A stretch of 59,485 bases of DNA, taken from the NCBI GenBank assembly GCA_015062545.1, contig SUUL01000006.1, forward strand, positions 1 through 59,485, given 5' to 3'. This DNA comes from Alphaproteobacteria bacterium. GTDB lineage: Bacteria; Pseudomonadota; Alphaproteobacteria; Rs-D84. Below, piece after piece: positions 1 through 7,648 of the stretch. Made by a program: the position numbers and the translations under genes. Under the pieces are notes generated by a model. That model ran no database searches. It was given only the letters and a program-made list of their open reading frames with translations, and was not told the DNA's origin. The stretch's first letter is position 1, and the number at the start of each line of letters is the position of its first letter.

Positions 1-2
1 AC

Positions 3-515
3 TTCAAGCTTCAAGACAAATCACGCGCCGGCAACGATATTGCCATGATGTCAGAATTTATTGGACGTGCAATTAAACGCGGCCCTAAACTAGATTTGAT
101 TATTGTGGACGGCGGAATTGCACAATGGAATATTGCCAATCGCGCAGCCGCAGGCACACCAGTCATGGGCGTAACCAAAGGCGAAGTTCGCGATGGGGAC
201 GAACATTTTATCTTACCAGATGGCACTGTATCACGCGACCTGCCAAAAGACAGTCCATTATTTCTAATGTTACGCACTGTACGTGACGAAGCACATCGCT
301 TTGTTATAACATATCATCGCAACGTACGCGCAAAACAAATGACCGCATCTGTATTAGATGAAATCGAAGGCATTGGACCAACACGCAAACGCGCCTTGTT
401 ACATCATTTTGGTTCTGTACGCGCCATTATTGATGCCGATATCAATGCATTAAAACATGTCCCGGGACTGGGGGACAGTGCCGCAAAAAAAATATATGCC
501 CATTTTCATTCATAA
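3..515 (+). CDS. uvrC: UvrABC excinuclease subunit C, C-terminal part
   Basis: Partial gene; the reading frame is open from the window edge, so the true start lies upstream and only about 170 C-terminal residues are seen. UvrC makes both incisions around bulky DNA lesions in nucleotide excision repair. The visible part is the RNase H-like 5'-incision domain (IIVDGG, a GDEHFILPDG stretch, LPKDSPLFLMLRTVRDEAHRF) followed by a helix-hairpin-helix pair (IEGIGPTRKRALLHHF and VPGLGDSAAKKI). These match the family order closely. It ends 49 nt before pgsA on the same strand, a uvrC-pgsA arrangement that is common in proteobacteria. The N-terminal GIY-YIG nuclease and UVR domain are outside the window. 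Confidence 0.95.
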   Translation, partial: FKLQDKSRAGNDIAMMSEFIGRAIKRGPKLDLIIVDGGIAQWNIANRAAAGTPVMGVTKGEVRDGDEHFILPDGTVSRDLPKDSPLFLMLRTVRDEAHRFVITYHRNVRAKQMTASVLDEIEGIGPTRKRALLHHFGSVRAIIDADINALKHVPGLGDSAAKKIYAHFHS

Positions 516-564
516 GTGATATAATAACATCATTCATATATTCATTAACCAAAAGGAGAAACAT

Positions 565-1164
565 ATGAAATTTTTTGTAAACTTTTTATCTGCTTTCCGC
601 ATTGCTGCGGCATTTGCAATTATACCAACGTTAATGGCTCAAATGTATTGGACAACATTTATACTGTACACATTGGGCGCAATGTCAGACTGGTTTGATG
701 GATATTTGGCACGAAAATATAATGTTTGCACAAAAATTGGTGGCGTTATGGATCATATCGGCGACAAATTACTGGTCGTAAACACATTTATAATGTTATC
801 TATTATGATGCCGGTATGGTTTGTTGTTATTCCTGTTATCATAATGATTGCACGTGAATTATACATATCGGGTCTGCGCGAATTCTTGGGCACACAAAAA
901 ATTGAAATGCCTGTTCCCAAGGCACGTTTTTCCATGGGCAAAATCAAAACTACATTACAAATGATTTCAATCGCTGCCTTCTTGTTAATCTTTGCGATTG
1001 GCACAATCATCACCCCAACATCAGACAGCGGTTGGTTAAAGTTCTTGATTTACACATTACCACCCATTGGTATTTATGGCTTGTGGTTTGCATTGGTTGC
1101 GTCTGTTTGGTCTGCAACGCAATACACAAGAACATTCTTGGGGCACTTGAAAAAGATAAAATAA
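565..1164 (+). CDS. pgsA: CDP-diacylglycerol--glycerol-3-phosphate 3-phosphatidyltransferase
   Basis: Integral inner-membrane enzyme that transfers a phosphatidyl group from CDP-diacylglycerol to glycerol-3-phosphate, the committed step to phosphatidylglycerol. The full CDP-alcohol phosphotransferase signature is visible: D42, D45-G46, A49-R50, G59, D63 and D67 with exact family spacing. Several hydrophobic membrane segments follow. At 199 aa the length is normal. An AAGGAGA ribosome site sits 7 nt before the ATG. It follows uvrC directly and ends in a strong terminator, so it is probably the last gene of that unit. Confidence 0.96.
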   Translation: MKFFVNFLSAFRIAAAFAIIPTLMAQMYWTTFILYTLGAMSDWFDGYLARKYNVCTKIGGVMDHIGDKLLVVNTFIMLSIMMPVWFVVIPVIIMIARELYISGLREFLGTQKIEMPVPKARFSMGKIKTTLQMISIAAFLLIFAIGTIITPTSDSGWLKFLIYTLPPIGIYGLWFALVASVWSATQYTRTFLGHLKKIK

Positions 1165-1183
1165 AAAACGTGCTATACGCATA

Positions 1184-1209
1184 AAAACCGGCACATTGCC
1201 GGTTTTTTT
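1184..1209 (+). terminator. Rho-independent terminator after pgsA
   Basis: A perfect 10-bp stem (AAAACCGGCA / TGCCGGTTTT) with a CAT loop runs into a T-run. It lies between the convergent pgsA and dnaJ, and the A-run on its left side could also serve the minus strand. Confidence 0.9.
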
Positions 1210-1262
1210 AGATTACAAACACATAAAAAACAAATCCCTGCTTTCTTCACAGGGATTTGTTT

Positions 1263-2390
1263 CTAAAACCATCCTTTTTTATCGGATTTTGCCTCTGCAA
1301 ATTCTTTCAATATTTTCTTTTGTTTGTCTGTCAGTTTGGTTGGAATCTTAACAGCAATATCAATATACAAATCGCCATACGAACCACTGCGTCTAACCGA
1401 AGGCATACCATGTCCACGCACACGCAATTTTTCCCCGACCTGTGTACCAGACGGTATTTTTACCTCTAACTTTTTATCATCAATGGTTTCGATTTCCACC
1501 TCGCCCCCCAGCGCAAGTGTAGTAAACGGCACGTCCATACGCATAATTAAATCGTTACCTGCACGTTCAAAACGTTTATCTGGACGAATTCTGACATCTA
1601 AATAAAAATCACCCGCCGGACCACCGTTTGCGCCTGCCTCGCCCTGTCCTGCCAAACGCAGGCGTGCACCATCTTCAATTCCTGCTGGGATTTTCACATC
1701 CAATGTACGTTGTTTATGGATTGTACCACTGCCATCACATTCGGAACACTTTTTGGAAATCTTACGTCCCAACCCATTACATTCTGGGCAAGGTGTTTCT
1801 GTCACAAAGAAACCTTGGCGTGTTTGCACAAACCCACTGCCCCCACAGCGTGAACATACTGGTGCAGGCTTGCCATCATCTGTACCGTGACCATGACATT
1901 TTTCACATGTCACATTACTGGAAAATTTAACAGTATGCGTTTTTCCAAAATAAGCATCTTTCAAATCAATAACTACTTCATCCAACAAATCACGACCACC
2001 GCGTTGTGGCGCGCCACGTTGTGGTCCATCACCAAATCCGCCAAATCCAAATCCACGCATTGCTTCACGCAATATATCTTCCATACCTGCGCCACCGCCC
2101 ATATTAAAGTGAAACGCACCATCGCCAAACGGGTTTCCACCGAACCCCGCCCCAGATGCATTACCACCTGCAAATGCCGCATCCCCAAAGCGATCATACG
2201 CCGCACGTTTTTGCGGATCTTTCAATATATCAAACGCATTATTTACTTCTTTGAACTTTTCTTCGGCATCTTTGTTATCAGGATTTCTATCCGGATGATA
2301 TTTCATAACCAGTTTATGATACGCCTTTTTAATATCTGCATCTGACGCATCGCGCGCAACACCAAGAACTTCATAGGGATTTTTATTCAT
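1263..2390 (-). CDS. dnaJ: Chaperone protein DnaJ
   Basis: Hsp40 co-chaperone that stimulates the DnaK ATPase and delivers unfolded clients; cytosolic. The start chosen is the ATG giving [10 protein letters not shown] (375 aa), because the longer frame adds 15 residues unlike any DnaJ. Domains in order: J domain with HPD at residues 32-34, a Gly/Phe-rich linker (about 77-130), a zinc-binding cysteine-rich region with four CxxCxGxG repeats ([32 protein letters not shown]), and C-terminal substrate-binding domains. This is a full-length type I DnaJ. dnaK, its usual neighbour, is not in the window. The ribosome site is weak (GATGGA). Confidence 0.97.
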   Translation of the reverse strand: MNKNPYEVLGVARDASDADIKKAYHKLVMKYHPDRNPDNKDAEEKFKEVNNAFDILKDPQKRAAYDRFGDAAFAGGNASGAGFGGNPFGDGAFHFNMGGGAGMEDILREAMRGFGFGGFGDGPQRGAPQRGGRDLLDEVVIDLKDAYFGKTHTVKFSSNVTCEKCHGHGTDDGKPAPVCSRCGGSGFVQTRQGFFVTETPCPECNGLGRKISKKCSECDGSGTIHKQRTLDVKIPAGIEDGARLRLAGQGEAGANGGPAGDFYLDVRIRPDKRFERAGNDLIMRMDVPFTTLALGGEVEIETIDDKKLEVKIPSGTQVGEKLRVRGHGMPSVRRSGSYGDLYIDIAVKIPTKLTDKQKKILKEFAEAKSDKKGWF

Positions 2391-2449
2391 TTTATTTTTC
2401 CATCTATTTTTATTGTTAACAAATATATAAGTCACCAGATAAAAAAATC

Positions 2450-2488
2450 AAGCCCAGAATAATAAATATGCTTAAATTCTTTGGGCTT
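2450..2488. other. Hairpin in the dnaJ-parE divergent intergenic region
   Basis: AAGCCCA and GAAT pair with ATTC and TTTGGGCTT across a 15-nt AT-rich loop, with a small bulge. Read on the minus strand the stem is followed by TGATTTTTTT, so it resembles a terminator placed inside the likely dnaJ leader. Whether it is an attenuator, a small RNA end or a chance fold cannot be decided from sequence alone. Confidence 0.4.
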
Positions 2489-2524
2489 GCGAAAAAATTA
2501 AAAATGTTCTAATAATTATGCATC

Positions 2525-4504
2525 ATGACAGAAAAAAATACACACACATACGATGCGTCAGACATCCAAGTCCTCGAAGGTTTGGAACCTGTACGCTTGC
2601 GCCCTGGGATGTATATCGGTGGCACAGATGAAAAGGCATGGCATCATTTGCCGATTGAAATCATGGACAATTCCATTGACGAAGCGGTGGCTGGTTTTGC
2701 CAAAAAAATTACCGTTAACTTAATCGATTCCAAAACGATTGAAATCGCAGATGATGGACGCGGTATTCCTGTGGATGAACACCCAAAATACCCCGGCAAA
2801 TCCGCACTAGAGGTTATTTTAACAACCCTGCATTCTGGGGGTAAGTTTAATAATAATGTATATAAAACCAGTGGTGGTCTGCACGGTGTTGGATCGGCTG
2901 TTGTAAATGCCCTGTCATCTGAAATGATTGTTGATATTGCGCGTGATGGATATAACTGGCATCAAACATTTTCACGTGGTCTGACGACATCACCGATGCA
3001 GCGTGGCGATGCAACCAAGGCACATGGAACAAAAATCAGATTCACTATTGACGATGAAATATTTGGCGCAGGCGCAACATTCAAGCCCGTCAAAATATAT
3101 CGTATGGCACGCGCCAAGGCATTCTTGTCCAAAGGCGTAAAAATAGAATGGTCATGTAATCCAGAATTATTAACCGAAGACATGAACATTCCTGCAACCA
3201 AGACATTCTTGTACCCAAACGGTGTTGCAGATTTCTTGGCAGAAAAGACAGATTCCAAACCGCGCATTTTGCCACGTATTTTCAGCGGCGCGGTTGATTT
3301 CCCAGATGACTGTGGTCGTGTTGAGTGGGCATTAACATTTTTAACAGACGAAAATGGCGCGGCATCTGACGATGGATTTTTCTCGTCTTATTGTAATACG
3401 ATTGCAACCATTGACGGTGGCACCCACGAAACAGGCTTCAAATCCGCAATCACCAAGGGACTAAAGACATACGGCGAAAAAGTAAACAACAAGGCTGCGG
3501 CATCAATTATTGGCGAAGACGTTTTTGATTCTGTTGCGGCAATCGTATCAGTGTTTTATAAAACGCCACAGTTTTTAGGTCAGACCAAGGAAAAATTATC
3601 AAATCCAGAAATTGCCCGATATACAGAAAACGCATTACGCGACCCATGGGAAATGTTTTTGGCATCTGATCCAAAAACCGCAAATGCATTACTGGAATTT
3701 GTTATAAATTTGGCAAACGCGCGCATCAAGACAAAACAGGTCAAAGACGTTGCACGTAAAACACCAACAAAACGAATTCGTATGCCTGCCAAATTGGCCG
3801 ATTGTTCCAAGCATGGCATCGCCGGCACAGAATTATTTATTGTAGAGGGGGAATCTGCGGGCGGTACTGCGAAACAGGCACGTGACCGCGCCACCCAGGC
3901 CATTATGCCCCTGCGCGGCAAGGTACTGAACGTAATATCCAATTCTGATGAACGATTCGGAAACAACCGTGAATTGAATGATTTGATTGATATTATTGGT
4001 GCAGGCACAGCCAAAGATTGGAACGAAGACAAACTGCGTTATGAAAAGATTATTGTCATGACCGATGCTGACGTTGACGGCAGTCATATTGCATCATTGT
4101 TAATGGCATTTTTCTATCAGTTTATGCCCCAGTTGATATATGGCGGTCACTTGTATTTATCATGTCCACCGCTGTATAAATTAACATGTGGCACCGAATC
4201 GATTTATGTTGATACAGACGAAGAACTGGAAGCATTAAAGAACGGCAAATACAAAAACAAGAAAATTGAGATTTCGCGATTCAAGGGGCTTGGTGAAATG
4301 ATGCCAAATCAGTTAAAAGAAACCACCATGTCACCCAAGACACGCCGTTTGATACGTGTTGATCTGCCACCACGCACCGAAGACGGTGCCGAAGACACAG
4401 AAAAAACACGCACAATCGTTTCTGAACTGATGGGCAAGAAACCAGAATTCCGTTTCAAGTTCATAACAGAACATGCCCAATTTGTAAAAGATTTGTTCGT
4501 ATAA
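2525..4504 (+). CDS. parE: DNA topoisomerase IV subunit B
   Basis: ATPase subunit of topoisomerase IV, which decatenates daughter chromosomes together with ParC. The GHKL ATPase domain is at the N-terminus (VLEGLEPVRLRPGMYIGGTD; catalytic Glu and Mg-binding Asn in EIMDNSIDEA, residues 45-54). A transducer domain follows, then a Toprim domain with VEGESAGG near 440 and DADVDG near 514-519. The C-terminus (ELMGKKPEFRFKFITEHAQFV) and the IGGTDEKAWHHL segment are ParE-like rather than GyrB-like, and 659 aa fits ParE. No strong ribosome site is visible. It is divergent from dnaJ and ends at a shared terminator with ruvC. Confidence 0.93.
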   Translation: MTEKNTHTYDASDIQVLEGLEPVRLRPGMYIGGTDEKAWHHLPIEIMDNSIDEAVAGFAKKITVNLIDSKTIEIADDGRGIPVDEHPKYPGKSALEVILTTLHSGGKFNNNVYKTSGGLHGVGSAVVNALSSEMIVDIARDGYNWHQTFSRGLTTSPMQRGDATKAHGTKIRFTIDDEIFGAGATFKPVKIYRMARAKAFLSKGVKIEWSCNPELLTEDMNIPATKTFLYPNGVADFLAEKTDSKPRILPRIFSGAVDFPDDCGRVEWALTFLTDENGAASDDGFFSSYCNTIATIDGGTHETGFKSAITKGLKTYGEKVNNKAAASIIGEDVFDSVAAIVSVFYKTPQFLGQTKEKLSNPEIARYTENALRDPWEMFLASDPKTANALLEFVINLANARIKTKQVKDVARKTPTKRIRMPAKLADCSKHGIAGTELFIVEGESAGGTAKQARDRATQAIMPLRGKVLNVISNSDERFGNNRELNDLIDIIGAGTAKDWNEDKLRYEKIIVMTDADVDGSHIASLLMAFFYQFMPQLIYGGHLYLSCPPLYKLTCGTESIYVDTDEELEALKNGKYKNKKIEISRFKGLGEMMPNQLKETTMSPKTRRLIRVDLPPRTEDGAEDTEKTRTIVSELMGKKPEFRFKFITEHAQFVKDLFV

Positions 4505-4526
4505 AAAACGCCCGATTGGGCGTTTT
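4505..4526. terminator. Bidirectional terminator between parE and ruvC
   Basis: AAAACGCCC / GGGCGTTTT with a GATT loop, with T-runs on both strands. It serves the convergent parE (plus) and the ruvC operon (minus). Confidence 0.88.
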
Positions 4527-4527
4527 C

Positions 4528-5004
4528 TTATATCCGCATCATATTAGTATGCGCCAACGCAATCGCAATCGCATCCGCTTCGTCTGGCGATTTCGGACGC
4601 GCCGCCGGCAACAAGATTTTCACCATCTTATCAACCGCAGACTTATCTGCATGCCCTGCCCCTGTTAATGCTTTTTTTATAAGATTTGGTTCGTATTCAA
4701 ACACGGGAATATCTTGGTTTGCCACGGCAACAATCGCACTCGCACGCGCCTGCCCCAAGATAAGTGTTGTTTTCGGATTTTTATTCACAAAAATAATTTC
4801 AATACTACATTCATCCGGCCCAAACACTTCACACAGTTTTGTGACTTCGCGAAAAATAAACGCCAAACGTTCAGCCATTTCCCACTTTGGTTTGGGCAAT
4901 ATAACACCGCTGGCAACATACTTGCGTGACTGACCCGAGGCTTCAACAATCGCCCACCCGGTATGCAAAAGTCCAGGGTCTATCCCCAACACACGTTTTG
5001 TCAT
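4528..5004 (-). CDS. ruvC: Crossover junction endodeoxyribonuclease RuvC
   Basis: Resolves Holliday junctions during recombinational repair with RuvAB. The four acidic catalytic positions of the RNase H-like fold are all present: D9 in GIDPG, E69 in SIEIIF, and D141 and D144 in SPDEADA; the conserved GHADK is at 117-121. At 158 aa it is of usual length. It is the last gene of the minus operon mltA-dciA-unknown-ruvC and overlaps the upstream stop codon by 4 nt. ruvA and ruvB are not in the window. Confidence 0.96.
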   Translation of the reverse strand: MTKRVLGIDPGLLHTGWAIVEASGQSRKYVASGVILPKPKWEMAERLAFIFREVTKLCEVFGPDECSIEIIFVNKNPKTTLILGQARASAIVAVANQDIPVFEYEPNLIKKALTGAGHADKSAVDKMVKILLPAARPKSPDEADAIAIALAHTNMMRI

Positions 5005-5399
5005 TTTGATTTTTTCACATTTTTCTTACGACTTGACACTTTTACTTCTGTTGCAGAAATAATATGCTTATACATTCCCAACCACGCTACACGAACACCC
5101 CATGTTTTGATTCTATATTTTTTCCCTTTTTTTAGTTTCCCCTGTAATTCATCACTATGGAATTTCCAGAACCATATATTATTGGTATTTTTTAATGCCT
5201 GACCATTGGTTGTATAAATCATATGATGGGATACAGTATATGCACCATCCCCCGTACCAACACTGTCAACCACAATTCCCTTGTCAGACACAGTTATTGT
5301 TTCATTTGATATTGTCGCCATACAATACCAACGGTTTAACAATAGAATCAAAATTATCAATCCCACAAATCCAGCAACCATTAACCAAAAATCCATCAT
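5001..5399 (-). CDS. Membrane-anchored protein, DUF1523-like
   Basis: A 132-aa protein with one N-terminal transmembrane helix (about residues 5-22) followed by a small, probably beta-rich domain and a very basic tail (RKKNVKKSK). The segment NTNNIWFWKFHSDELQGKL and the later GVRVAWLGMYKHIISA recall the DUF1523 family of alphaproteobacterial membrane proteins by eye, but no search was run. The function is unknown. It sits between dciA and ruvC and overlaps ruvC by 4 nt, so it is translated as part of that operon. Confidence 0.75.
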   Translation of the reverse strand: MMDFWLMVAGFVGLIILILLLNRWYCMATISNETITVSDKGIVVDSVGTGDGAYTVSHHMIYTTNGQALKNTNNIWFWKFHSDELQGKLKKGKKYRIKTWGVRVAWLGMYKHIISATEVKVSSRKKNVKKSK

Positions 5400-5408
5400 T
5401 TATCCTTA

Positions 5409-5738
5409 TTATTTTCTGAAACTTATTTTACTGACTGCGTTATATCCAAAGTACTTATTTATCTTCTGAATAATTTCTTCGGACCGATATGATAATTGTA
5501 ATGCGTATGCTGGAACCGCCGGACGCAAAACAACATTAAATGTATTATCACGATTTTTTTTAATTGCCGCCAACCGCGCCACAGATGCAATATCTGCACC
5601 CATAATCTCATCCCACCGCGCGACCAAATCCGAATCGGATGCCCGCACCCCGAATATTTTAATCAAGCCCCCCAACGCCCCACCGATTGTCTGGGGGCGC
5701 GCGGTACGAACATTGAATTTGTTATCGTGGTTTGACAT
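5409..5738 (-). CDS. DciA-like (DUF721) protein
   Basis: 109 aa, recognised as DUF721/DciA by the central tryptophan segment (LVARWDEIMGADIASVARLAAI), the hydrophobic strand block NTFNVVLRPAVPAYALQL, and the closing IIQKINKYFGYNAVSKISFRK. DciA proteins load the replicative helicase in bacteria lacking DnaC/DnaI; some DUF721 members are uncharacterised. Its stop is 9 nt before the next gene and its start overlaps mltA by 17 nt, so it is cotranscribed with mltA and ruvC. Confidence 0.85.
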   Translation of the reverse strand: MSNHDNKFNVRTARPQTIGGALGGLIKIFGVRASDSDLVARWDEIMGADIASVARLAAIKKNRDNTFNVVLRPAVPAYALQLSYRSEEIIQKINKYFGYNAVSKISFRK

Positions 5739-6816
5739 AACTGTATTCTTTTGGCATCAAAATAAACATCTGACCTTGTGCATGTTGTCCTTGGGCAAAT
5801 TTGTACGCTTCATCCCCTTTACCAAAGAAAATATCTGCACGAATCCACCCACGAATTGCACTGCCTGTATCTTGGGCAATCATCAGTCTGCGGAACGGAC
5901 GACCGTCTGATAAATTAGTATTAACATACACTGGCAACCCCAAAGTATACAAATCATCATCCATCGCGACACTGCGAATCTTGGACAAAGGTGTCCCCAA
6001 TTTTCCAATAACATCTGGTGGTGTTGATTCATAGAAATATACATAACGTGGATTTTTGTAAATCACGTCTTTTGCCAAAGACGGATTTGCCTTCAGATGT
6101 TGCCACACGGCTTCAGAGGAATATCCACCTACAGGTCTAATTCCACGATTACGCAATTCTTCACCAATTGATTTGAATGGCATATCATTTACGGCGGCAA
6201 AGTTCAACTTAACATCTGTCCCATCTTCCAGTCGCAGATTTCCAGAACCTTGGATTTGAATATTTTGGACATCAACAATATTCGCCCAGTACAACACGCG
6301 GCCAATTTTCTTTTCCACAATATCTTTTTTGGCAATCCCTTTATATTGGTGTCCATCTGTTGGCACACCCATCAGCGGTTCATTACATTGTGCGGTCTTT
6401 GTACGGCACGCAGGTATAATTGGGGAATAATATCCGGTATAAGTCCCCTTGTCACCGCCATTTTCGTTATAAATTTGATACGGTTGGAAATGAGATTCAA
6501 ACCATGCACGTACGGTTGCAACATCTGCGGATGCACTTGGTAACATACGGCATTTTTCTGCAAATAATTCCCTGTCTGGAATTACACGCCCAGTATATTG
6601 AATTTTGGCCTTGCAAGAATTACGGAACGCCTGTAAAGCATATCGCACATCATCATCGCGCCAACCTGGCATTTCAGCATAAGAAACACGTTTGAAATTA
6701 GATGGCAAAACAGAATTATCCCCCGACACCGTTGGCGCGGACAAGTCACACCCCGCCAAGGCCAAGGCCCCCACAATAAAAAACACATGAAAAAATATTT
6801 TCAACATTTTATCCAT
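5722..6816 (-). CDS. mltA: Membrane-bound lytic murein transglycosylase A (lipoprotein)
   Basis: Outer-membrane-anchored enzyme that cleaves peptidoglycan glycan strands to 1,6-anhydro products. Signal peptide with lipobox LALAGC, so it is probably a lipoprotein. MltA features follow: GTYTGYYSP, the YFYESTPPD segment, and the C-terminal 3D domain containing the catalytic Asp in AQDTGSAIRG. The start chosen is the ATG at 6816; another ATG 9 nt downstream fits the signal peptide equally well, while the longest frame adds unconvincing residues. First gene of the operon with dciA and ruvC, divergent from secB. Confidence 0.94.
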   Translation of the reverse strand: MDKMLKIFFHVFFIVGALALAGCDLSAPTVSGDNSVLPSNFKRVSYAEMPGWRDDDVRYALQAFRNSCKAKIQYTGRVIPDRELFAEKCRMLPSASADVATVRAWFESHFQPYQIYNENGGDKGTYTGYYSPIIPACRTKTAQCNEPLMGVPTDGHQYKGIAKKDIVEKKIGRVLYWANIVDVQNIQIQGSGNLRLEDGTDVKLNFAAVNDMPFKSIGEELRNRGIRPVGGYSSEAVWQHLKANPSLAKDVIYKNPRYVYFYESTPPDVIGKLGTPLSKIRSVAMDDDLYTLGLPVYVNTNLSDGRPFRRLMIAQDTGSAIRGWIRADIFFGKGDEAYKFAQGQHAQGQMFILMPKEYSYVKPR

Positions 6817-6918
6817 CCCCCACTTGTAAAACGTTTCTGATGATATTATATTATCATAAAAGCAGGACCCGAGTCCAGACCTTAACACACCGTCCAAAAC
6901 AAGAAGGAGAAACAGACG
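6817..6918. promoter_or_regulatory. Divergent mltA/secB promoter region
   Basis: A 102-nt spacer between divergent genes. It contains an AT-rich near-palindrome (about 6839-6857, TGATGATATTATATTATCA) that supplies -10-like hexamers on both strands. secB has an AAGGAGA ribosome site. No -35 box is convincing. Confidence 0.35.
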
Positions 6919-7344
6919 ATGGCAAAATTTAATATTATATCTCAGTTTTTGAAAGACATTTCATTTGAAAGTCCAAACGTACCAGAATTATTCTTCAAGA
7001 ACGACAACGGTCAGGCAAAACTGGAAATCAACATCGACATTCAAATCAAGGGTGCAGAAAACAATTTGTTCATGGTTGACTTGATTACTAAAGTGCACTC
7101 AAAATTGGAAAAAGACGATAAATCTATATTCTTGATTGAATCAACATATTCCGGCTTGGTTCAGATGGAAGAAGAAAAAGATGAAGAAAAGAAAAAACGT
7201 ACATTGTTGATTGATGTACCAACATTATTGTTCCCTGCGGTACGTGCGTTAATCACACGTTTGACCAGTGAATCAGGCTTCCCAACATTTGCGATGCAAC
7301 CGGTTGATTTTACCGCCCTGTACGAACAGAAACAGGCCAAATAA
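6919..7344 (+). CDS. secB: Protein-export chaperone SecB
   Basis: Tetrameric cytosolic chaperone that keeps preproteins unfolded and hands them to SecA. The sequence follows the SecB pattern throughout: opening QFLKDISFESPNVPELF, strands with EINIDIQIKG, and the strongly conserved FPAVRALITRLTSESGFP near the C-terminus leading to MQPVDFTALYEQ. At 141 aa it is slightly short for the family because of a brief tail. An AAGAAGGAGA ribosome site precedes the ATG. Single-gene unit closed by a terminator. Its presence fits the many exported barrel proteins and lipoproteins nearby. Confidence 0.96.
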   Translation: MAKFNIISQFLKDISFESPNVPELFFKNDNGQAKLEINIDIQIKGAENNLFMVDLITKVHSKLEKDDKSIFLIESTYSGLVQMEEEKDEEKKKRTLLIDVPTLLFPAVRALITRLTSESGFPTFAMQPVDFTALYEQKQAK

Positions 7345-7363
7345 ATCAGGCAAACACATTACC

Positions 7364-7386
7364 CCCGCCAAACGGCGGGTTTTTAA
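7364..7386 (+). terminator. Terminator after secB
   Basis: CCCGCC / GGCGGG stem with an AAAC loop followed by TTTTT. Confidence 0.88.
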
Positions 7387-7461
7387 TTTATATTTTTTTA
7401 CAAAAATTGTAAAAATAATTACACCAAATAAACATAAACAGAATTTTTACGAAAAAATTCT

Positions 7462-7561
7462 GTCATTCTGAACACAGGTCAGCCCCCAGGTAATGCGCGT
7501 GCAACGCGTACAAATAAAAATGAAACATCACCTGGGTCCTGTGGTCAAATCACAGGATGAC
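7462..7561. repeat. 100-bp imperfect inverted repeat
   Basis: The ends GTCATTCTG and CAGGATGAC are inverted copies with one mismatch, and internally CCCAGGT pairs with ACCTGGG. The centre holds a second small palindromic part (GCGCGTGCAACGCGT). It is immediately preceded by an imperfect AT palindrome (7441-7460). It sits in a 300-nt gene-free stretch between secB and the minus-strand secreted protein, and resembles a small palindromic repeat element. No other copy was found in this window. Confidence 0.5.
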
Positions 7562-7618
7562 AATGGTTTTCAAGTTTTCAAACCATGTCAATGTTTTGTA
7601 ATGACTAACACCGGATAT

Positions 7619-7648
7619 AAAAAATCGCCCGACTGGGCGATTTTTTTT
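7619..7648. terminator. Terminator between secB region and the 451-aa secreted protein
   Basis: AAAATCGCCC / GGGCGATTTT stem with a GACT loop and T-runs on both strands. It directly abuts the stop codon of the minus-strand gene, so it mainly serves that gene. Confidence 0.88.
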
